Program-made: the position numbers and the translations under genes
The notes under the pieces: model-generated
Database searches by the model: none
Told to the model about the DNA's origin: nothing
Seen by the model: only the letters and a program-made list of their open reading frames with translations
Assembly: GCA_031292035.1 (NCBI GenBank)
Contig: JARLHX010000228.1
Span: 1 to 53,440 of the forward strand
From: Negativicutes bacterium
GTDB taxonomy: Bacteria > Bacillota_C > Negativicutes > Sporomusales_B > JARLHX01
Length of the DNA: 53,440 bases
Direction: 5' to 3'
Shown: positions 48,963 through 53,440 of the stretch, piece by piece
Layout: each line of letters begins with the position of its first letter
Numbering within the stretch: position 1 is the first letter of the stretch

Positions 48963-49529
48963 ATGACAGAAAAATCTCTCGACAAATTAACCGCAACGTT
49001 GTCGTCGAAGCGCTGGGAACATTCTTTGGGGGTTGCTGCAACGGCGGCAGAACTTGCCGAAATTTACGGTGCAGACCGGGGGAAAGCGCGTTTGGCAGGG
49101 TTGATACACGACTGTGCCCGCGAGATGTCCAACAATACCCTGTTGCAAACCGCGGAGGCCTTTGGTATAGTGGTGACTGATGTCGATAAATGGCAGCCGG
49201 TATTGCTGCATGCGTCGGTTGGTGCTGTTATTGCGCAGCGGGAGTATGGTGTCGATGATCCTGAGGTGCTGCACGCCATACTCTGGCATACTACCGGTGG
49301 GCCGGAGATGTCTTTATTAGACAATATTCTTTTTTTAGCCGATTTTATTGAACCGGGACGGTCGTTTGCCGGAGTGGACAAGCTGCGGAAGCTGGCGAAG
49401 AAGAATTTGCGGGATGCGCTGTTGGCAGCCTATGATCAGACGTTGAACTATTTGATCATCAAACAGAGGCCAATCCATTTCGCCACTGTAGCAGGACGCA
49501 ACGCGTTGATGTTTCATCCGGACCAATAG
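48963..49529 (+). CDS. yqeK: YqeK HD-domain Ap4A hydrolase
   Basis: A 188-residue HD-domain protein: H20 (RWEHSLGV), H49-D50 (GLIHDCAREM), a later H (LLHASVGA) and D in LDNILFLADFIEP form the metal site. Enzymes of this family cleave diadenosine tetraphosphate to ADP. The frame is open far upstream, but ATG 48963 (or GTG 48954) is consistent with the sigma-H-like promoter at 48915-48942. The ribosome binding site is poor, which suits a near-leaderless message. Followed by the LCP gene. Confidence 0.9.
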   Translation: MTEKSLDKLTATLSSKRWEHSLGVAATAAELAEIYGADRGKARLAGLIHDCAREMSNNTLLQTAEAFGIVVTDVDKWQPVLLHASVGAVIAQREYGVDDPEVLHAILWHTTGGPEMSLLDNILFLADFIEPGRSFAGVDKLRKLAKKNLRDALLAAYDQTLNYLIIKQRPIHFATVAGRNALMFHPDQ

Positions 49530-49558
49530 GGGACAGCCTCGGGGAGAGGAGTGTGGCG

Positions 49559-50548
49559 ATGCGTAGGCGGGTAGAGAAACGCGCACGGCGAAAAATTCGC
49601 TGGCCGCGCTTGTTTTTGGTTTTAACTGTTTTTCTCCTGATGGTTTCGGCGATCGCGGGGGCCGGTGCTTATATCTATTTCAATATGCAGGATAGAGCGG
49701 TTGCCAGTAATGCTCCGGCGGCCCAGCAGACGGCTGAGCGGCTGGAGAAGAAAATAAATGTTCTTCTTCTCGGGCTAGATGATGGTGATGTAGAGCACCC
49801 GGGAGCGCCCCGGCGTTCGGACACGGTGATCGTGGCCAGTATCAATCCTCAGGCCCGAACCATCAATTTATTATCGATTCCCCGGGATACCCGGGTCTTG
49901 ATTCCTGGGTACAAGGGCTATGACAAGCTGGCCCATGCTTACGCTTATGGCGGGCCGGAGCTTACCAAGCGGACGGTGGAGGAGTTTTTAGGTATCCCGA
50001 TCGATTATTATGTGTCTGCTGACTGGCAAGGATTTATGACGGCAGTAGATATTCTCGGCGGGGTGGATCTTTATGTGGAACGCGACATGAATTATGACGA
50101 TCCGTACGCCGAGTTGAGCATTCATTTGAGTAAAGGATTCCAGCATCTAGATGGCGATAAAGCCGGTCAATTTGTGCGGTTTCGTCATGATGAACTGGGT
50201 GATATCGGCAGGGTACAGCGCCAACAGCGATTTTTGCGGGCGTTCGGTTCCGAGATGTTTCAACTGGGAACGATTTTTAAATTACCGGCTTTGACATCGA
50301 CTCTCAGACAACACGTTTCCACCGATATGCAGACCATGACGCTGCTGAAATTTGCCAACACGGTCAAGGGGTTTAGCGATGACGGCATTCATACCGAGAT
50401 GCTGCCAGGAAATTTTGCCACTATTAACGGCCAGAGCTATTGGCTGCCTGATAAAGATCAGGATAAAAAAGTGATCGAAACTGTATTTTCTCTTTCTCCT
50501 GAGGCCAAAGCAGCGGGGGTTGTCTCAGGAAAACCCCGGACAAACTAG
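49559..50548 (+). CDS. LytR-CpsA-Psr (LCP) family protein
   Basis: A 329-residue membrane-anchored enzyme: basic N-terminus, one helix (about 17-40), then the LCP domain with NVLLLGLDDGD, RRSDTVIVASINPQARTINLLSIPRDTRV and later RFRHDELGDIGRVQRQQRFL. LCP proteins transfer glycopolymers from lipid carriers to the wall or an envelope acceptor. ATG 49559 is favoured by spacing to GAGAGGA over GTG 49553. Its place between yqeK and rsfS is common in Firmicutes. Confidence 0.92.
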   Translation: MRRRVEKRARRKIRWPRLFLVLTVFLLMVSAIAGAGAYIYFNMQDRAVASNAPAAQQTAERLEKKINVLLLGLDDGDVEHPGAPRRSDTVIVASINPQARTINLLSIPRDTRVLIPGYKGYDKLAHAYAYGGPELTKRTVEEFLGIPIDYYVSADWQGFMTAVDILGGVDLYVERDMNYDDPYAELSIHLSKGFQHLDGDKAGQFVRFRHDELGDIGRVQRQQRFLRAFGSEMFQLGTIFKLPALTSTLRQHVSTDMQTMTLLKFANTVKGFSDDGIHTEMLPGNFATINGQSYWLPDKDQDKKVIETVFSLSPEAKAAGVVSGKPRTN

Positions 50549-50559
50549 TAAGAACACTT

Positions 50560-50589
50560 GGGCCTGCTGAAATTCAGCAGGCCCTTTTT
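50560..50589 (+). terminator. Rho-independent terminator after the LCP gene
   Basis: GGGCCTGCTGAA (50560-50571) and TTCAGCAGGCCC (50573-50584) with five Ts after it. Confidence 0.88.
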
Positions 50590-50632
50590 ACAGTTTTGGG
50601 GACTGCCATGAATCAGGCGAAGTATTTTTGGT

Positions 50633-50659
50633 GCAGGAAACGGAAAAGTTTGCAAGAAT
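50633..50659 (+). promoter_or_regulatory. Sigma-H-like promoter of rsfS
   Basis: GCAGGAAAC (50633-50641), 11 nt, CAAGAAT (50653-50659). The GAAT core is complete. A TATAAT at 50665 lacks a convincing -35. About 58 nt before the start codon. Confidence 0.5.
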
Positions 50660-50717
50660 AGAATATAATAAGAATGAGATAATTAACATAGGTATTGATT
50701 TCAGCAGGAGGGAAAGC

Positions 50718-51062
50718 ATGATCGAATCACAACTGCCCGAACTGGTAGCAGAGGCAGCTGACGACAAAAAAGCCCGGGATATCGTAATTCTCGATATGAA
50801 TGGGATCACGCTGGTGGCGGATTATTTTGTTATTTGCAGCGCTAATTCAACGACCCAGGTTCAGGCGATCGCAGATGGAATCGAAGAAAAATTGGCAAAA
50901 CACGGCGTCAAGGTATTGCGGAAAGAAGGTTTTCGCGAATCCCATTGGGTGCTTCTTGACTACGGCTCTTGTGTAGCCCATATTTTCGTGGAGGAAGACC
51001 GGCAGTTTTACAATCTGGAACGGTTGTGGGGCGACGCGAAATTAACCAAATACGGAGCGTAG
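50718..51062 (+). CDS. rsfS: Ribosomal silencing factor RsfS
   Basis: A 114-residue protein with the Iojap/RsfS core: KKARDIVILDMNGITLVADYFVICSANSTTQVQAIADGIEE, HWVLLDYGSCVAHIFVEEDRQFYNLERLW. It binds L14 and blocks subunit joining during starvation or stationary phase. ATG 50718 follows AGGAGGG. A sigma-H-like promoter is consistent with a stationary-phase role. Confidence 0.95.
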   Translation: MIESQLPELVAEAADDKKARDIVILDMNGITLVADYFVICSANSTTQVQAIADGIEEKLAKHGVKVLRKEGFRESHWVLLDYGSCVAHIFVEEDRQFYNLERLWGDAKLTKYGA

Positions 51063-51072
51063 GAAGTAAAAC

Positions 51073-51957
51073 ATGACGATAGCGAATCGATTACAGCCAG
51101 GCAATGTCGTTCGTCTCAAGGTGGTAAGGACAAGCGAGCTGGGGGCGTTTTTGGACGCAGGTACCGGTAATACAACAGATGACATTTTGTTGCACAAGGT
51201 TCAGCAGACCCACCCGGTGGCGGTAGGCGACGAAATGGATGTCTACCTTTATCAGGATCCCAAAGGTCGCTTGACGGCCAGTATGAAGCTGCCGCAGATG
51301 CGAGAAGGACAAGTGGCCCGGGCGTTGGTAGTCAATACTACCAAAGACGGGGCCTTTGTCGACATCGGTGCCGAACGCGGCGTGTTTATGCCGTTTGCCG
51401 GGATGCGGGGGACGGTACGGCGGGGCGAAAAGGTATGGGTGAAGCTGTACCGGGATAAATCCGGTCGCCCGGCAGTCACGATGGAAGTGGAAGAGGAACT
51501 GCAAAAGGCGGCTGTTCCGGCGCAAACTGTAAAGGTTGGCGACATGGTTTCCGGTTCGGTTTATAACTATACAGATAACGGGGCGTTTCTCTTTACGACC
51601 GAACGCTATATTGCCTTTATGCATCAGGATGAGATGCCAGTGCGCCTTAAAGTGGGCGAGGAAGTCCAGGCCCGGGTCACCTTTATCCGGGAGGACGGTA
51701 AACTTAATGTGTCGATGAGGCCGCTCAAAGAAGAGGCCATGGGGATCGACGCCGAGAACATTTTGGCGCTATTGAAATCACGCGACGGCCGGATGCCTTA
51801 TGGCGATGACACGGCGCCTGAGGTGATCAAACAAAAATTCAATATCAGTAAGGCTGCCTTTAAACGGGCCATGGGCCGACTGCTTAGAGAAGGTCTGATC
51901 GAGCAGCGGGAAGGTTGGACTTATCTCAAACCGGGACAGGATGAGCGGACCGAGTAG
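51073..51957 (+). CDS. CvfB-like S1 RNA-binding protein
   Basis: A 294-residue protein with three S1-type beta-barrel repeats (GNVVRLKVVRTSELGAFLDAG; GQVARALVVNTTKDGAFVDIG; GDMVSGSVYNYTDNGAFLFTT) and a C-terminal winged helix (FNISKAAFKRAMGRLLREGLI). This matches the CvfB/YitL family, which affects virulence-factor and RNA regulation in staphylococci. It starts 10 nt after rsfS and probably shares its transcript. Confidence 0.9.
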   Translation: MTIANRLQPGNVVRLKVVRTSELGAFLDAGTGNTTDDILLHKVQQTHPVAVGDEMDVYLYQDPKGRLTASMKLPQMREGQVARALVVNTTKDGAFVDIGAERGVFMPFAGMRGTVRRGEKVWVKLYRDKSGRPAVTMEVEEELQKAAVPAQTVKVGDMVSGSVYNYTDNGAFLFTTERYIAFMHQDEMPVRLKVGEEVQARVTFIREDGKLNVSMRPLKEEAMGIDAENILALLKSRDGRMPYGDDTAPEVIKQKFNISKAAFKRAMGRLLREGLIEQREGWTYLKPGQDERTE

Positions 51958-51972
51958 AAGGGCCGCTTTTTT
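51945..51972 (+). terminator. Terminator overlapping the end of the S1 gene
   Basis: GCGGACC (51945-51951) with GGGCCGC (51960-51966, one mismatch) and six Ts. The stop codon of the S1 gene is in the loop. Confidence 0.7.
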
Positions 51973-52076
51973 GTCGATCACCGCGATTCCTAGTCAGGTT
52001 GCTCTGCGGGAAATAAGGGATGCCAAAAGATTTAGGGCAAGTCAGAATCTGACAGCAGAAAAGAGGTGTCAAGCAG

Positions 52077-52106
52077 TTGACATCTAACAGCCGGATATTA
52101 TATAAT
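52077..52106 (+). promoter_or_regulatory. Sigma-A promoter of tRNA-Ala
   Basis: TTGACA (52077-52082), 18-bp spacer, TATAAT (52101-52106); both boxes are perfect. About 33 nt before the tRNA. Confidence 0.88.
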
Positions 52107-52138
52107 AACCTATGTCGGTGGACAACCGCCGTACTTAT

Positions 52139-52214
<76 letters not shown>

Positions 52215-52221
52215 CAGAAAG

Positions 52222-52262
52222 AAGCGGCTTTGCAGGTTTTCTGCGAAGCCGCTTTTTATTTT
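52222..52262 (+). terminator. Terminator after tRNA-Ala
   Basis: AAGCGGCTTTGCAG (52222-52235) pairs with CTGCGAAGCCGCTT (52241-52254, one G-U pair), loop GTTTT, then a T-rich tail. Confidence 0.9.
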
Positions 52263-52434
52263 AGTTCCCACCTGTAAAATTCGCTCTGTCTGCTAGGGTT
52301 GAAACCGGTTATTTCTTTGATTCTAGGTAGCCGTGAATGATCGCTAGGACGTAGGTGGAGCGCCACGACGCCTTCATGTTTTTACGACCCGTATTTGTTG
52401 TAACGCCGGCCTGTGGGAGACCTGGGGTGGTGCT
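52263..52434. other. Intergenic stretch with no recognisable gene
   Basis: Between the tRNA terminator and the polymerase fragment. I see no intact frame with a ribosome binding site and no recognisable protein family on either strand. It is probably degraded sequence like the rest of 52435-53184. Confidence 0.4.
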
Positions 52435-52524
52435 ATGAACCGGACGATTCTGCATGTCGATCTCAACAGTCTCTATGCGTCGGTGGCCATCCGCATGAGA
52501 AATACCGATCCAGTCTTGGAATAG
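52435..52524 (+). pseudogene. N-terminal fragment of a Y-family DNA polymerase (DinB/UmuC)
   Basis: A 29-codon frame begins MNRTILHVDLNSLYASVAIR, which is the conserved start of DNA polymerase IV/V proteins, including the first catalytic aspartate (HVDLNS). After about 20 residues similarity stops, and TAG follows at 52522. The rest of the roughly 400-residue protein is missing downstream, so this is a truncated remnant. Confidence 0.75.
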
Positions 52525-52556
52525 TGCAAAATAAAATAATAATGCAAACACTGTGT

Positions 52557-52567
52557 TGCATAATGCA
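52557..52567. promoter_or_regulatory. Palindrome TGCATAATGCA, possible enhancer site
   Basis: An 11-bp odd palindrome about 125 bp before the sigma-54 promoter, the distance typical of upstream activator sites bound by sigma-54 activators. It could also be chance in A+T-rich DNA. Confidence 0.35.
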
Positions 52568-52691
52568 GCGTGACGTTTTCTCTTCGGGCAGTTTTTCCCA
52601 GATAGGCGAGGGGAAGCCAGTGCGGCAAAGACGCGATTTGCCGGTCTGCAGCCAGGGAAACAGAAGGTTATGTTCGGGCCGGCCGGCATGG

Positions 52692-52707
52692 TGGCATGGT
52701 ATTTGCA
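52692..52707 (+). promoter_or_regulatory. Sigma-54 (RpoN) promoter
   Basis: TGGCATG-GTAT-TTGCA. The -24 GG and -12 GC are present with exact spacing, compared with TGGCACG-N4-TTGCW; one pyrimidine difference. It points to the right, towards the dehydrogenase and transporter remnants. Confidence 0.7.
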
Positions 52708-52851
52708 TATTAGCTAACTGACGGGGTACGATACAGGCGAGTGAGATTCGGCGGCGATGACCCCACCTGAAAACGGAGGGGAACATCAAGATCAGACTTG
52801 ACTATCCGCGTATCAACGACTCCATCAATGATTCTATTCCCTCCATGGCGA

Positions 52852-52953
52852 GTGGCGAAACTCGGGTTTATCGGACTGGGAGTCATGGGAAAGCCCATGG
52901 CCAGAAATCTGCTCAAAGCCGGTTATGAACTTGTGGTGCACAATCGCTTCTAA
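52852..52953 (+). pseudogene. N-terminal fragment of a beta-hydroxyacid dehydrogenase (GarR/MmsB family)
   Basis: A 33-codon frame starting GTG 52852 encodes the Rossmann nucleotide-binding start [18 protein letters not shown] followed by [13 protein letters not shown], typical of 3-hydroxyisobutyrate and tartronate semialdehyde reductases. It ends at TAA 52951. Family members have about 290 residues, so more than 85 percent is missing. Confidence 0.78.
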
Positions 52954-53001
52954 CCAGGGCCCTTTTTCCCCTGGTGGTGGCGATTTCCGCCGAATCCAAC
53001 G

Positions 53002-53184
53002 CCTATTCTGGCAGGGGTGGTCGCCAAAGTTACCGGAATTTTCCAACTGGCACTGACCTTAGGCGGTTGTTCAACCCTCGTGGCTTCGAGCTTCATCCTA
53101 TTCGTCATACCGGAGCTGAAAACGCTGGACATCGGTGCGAATGCGCCGCAAACAGCTGGCAGCGGCAGCCAGGCAAAAGGGTAA
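53002..53184 (+). pseudogene. C-terminal fragment of an MFS transporter
   Basis: An open frame without its own start encodes PILAGVVAKVTGIFQLALTL, then a helix (GGCSTLVASSFILFVIPEL) and a polar tail, ending at TAA 53182-53184. The pattern fits the last helices of major facilitator proteins such as sugar-acid:H+ symporters. The upstream 11 helices are missing. With the dehydrogenase remnant it suggests a lost sugar-acid (galactarate/glucarate-like) operon. Confidence 0.6.
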
Positions 53185-53226
53185 CCTTGAGGCAAAAAGC
53201 CGTTATAACAGAGAGAGGTGTAAATA

Positions 53227-53440
53227 ATGCTGTCAATTATGGGGCAAGGTTTGGGAAGAACGTTGATCATGCGACTCGAGCCGGGGGAGCTTCTGCTAGA
53301 GAGCATAAGGGAAAAATGCAAAGAAGTCGGGATGCGAAACGCCGCGATCCTTTCGGCTATCGGGGTAATGGATAAAGTACATTATCATAAGGTAATCGAC
53401 TCCAGCCAGCCGCCGATCGATTTTCAATCGCGTACCGAGC
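53227..53440 (+). CDS. PCC-domain (DUF296) protein, 5' part only
   Basis: ATG 53227 with AGAGAGGTG about 8 nt upstream; the frame stays open to the window end (71 complete codons). GRTLIMRLEPGELLLESIREKCKEVGMRNAAILSAIGVMDKVHYHKV fits the plants-and-prokaryotes-conserved (PCC, DUF296) domain, which is found in AT-hook DNA-binding proteins of plants and in small trimeric bacterial proteins. Function in bacteria is unknown. The C-terminus lies outside the window. Confidence 0.8.
   Translation, partial: MLSIMGQGLGRTLIMRLEPGELLLESIREKCKEVGMRNAAILSAIGVMDKVHYHKVIDSSQPPIDFQSRTE

Noticed and set aside
52309..52689. 126-codon minus-strand frame in the degraded region
   Set aside because: No ribosome binding site, no recognisable domain, and it overlaps the antisense of the polymerase fragment and promoter area.

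Overview
The window reads as a chromosomal segment of an anaerobic, spore-forming member of the Firmicutes with an outer membrane (Negativicutes, Sporomusaceae-like). This is an inference from gene content: a biotin-dependent Na+-pumping methylmalonyl-CoA decarboxylase of the Veillonella/Propionigenium type, an Rnf complex, an L27 precursor with a Prp-cleavable N-terminus next to prp, a Spo0B-like gene beside obgE, SpoIVFA/SpoIVFB-like genes, and a complete minCDE set. Coding DNA is moderately G+C-rich.

Layout. (1) 1-10365, energy metabolism: the 3' end of mmdA, then small membrane subunits, the beta pump subunit, a Cam-type gamma-carbonic anhydrase, delta subunit and biotin carrier; two near-duplicate DASS dicarboxylate transporters; a few small unrelated genes (membrane-anchored JAB protein, PH-like protein, small membrane protein); then a second pump cassette (epsilon-like, biotin carrier, beta, small membrane subunit) with no carboxyltransferase of its own in view. 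Together these suit dicarboxylate uptake and succinate-to-propionate decarboxylation coupled to Na+ export. (2) 10511-16010: RseC-like gene and rnfCDGEAB. (3) 16167-17080: NusG_II protein and Gx-type transporter. (4) 17169-23139: DUF4321, maf, radC, mreBCD, mrdA. (5) 23228-26803: a MORN-repeat protein, a molybdopterin oxidoreductase and a KTSC protein, lying between mrdA and (6) minCDE-rodA (26944-29941). (7) 30115-36908: secreted alpha/beta hydrolase, SpoIVFA/FB-like pair, two paired families (TIGR03960/TIGR03936) and RNase G. (8) 37143-42492: rplU-prp-rpmA, mini-Spo0B, obgE, yhbY, proBA. (9) 42674-45691: MacAB-type efflux system behind a promoter overlapping a palindrome. (10) 45746-51957: nadD, PilZ protein, DUF3870, RRM protein, yqeK, LCP protein, rsfS, S1 protein. 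(11) 52139-53440: tRNA-Ala, then degraded gene fragments (Y-family polymerase, hydroxyacid dehydrogenase, MFS transporter) with a well-preserved sigma-54 promoter, then a PCC-domain gene running off the end.

The most notable pattern is a repeated two-part motif, close to RnAGGAwWW-N11/12-RnnGAAT, in front of at least seven transcription units (KTSC, minCD, TIGR03960, mini-Spo0B, DUF3870, yqeK, rsfS). It matches the known sigma-H promoter consensus and suggests a local sigma-H regulon linking cell division, ribosome silencing and sporulation entry. Other highlights are the split or duplicated decarboxylase subunits, several tiny membrane-protein genes with good ribosome binding sites, and the sigma-54-linked gene graveyard next to tRNA-Ala. 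All functional calls come from reading the sequence; no database search was run.
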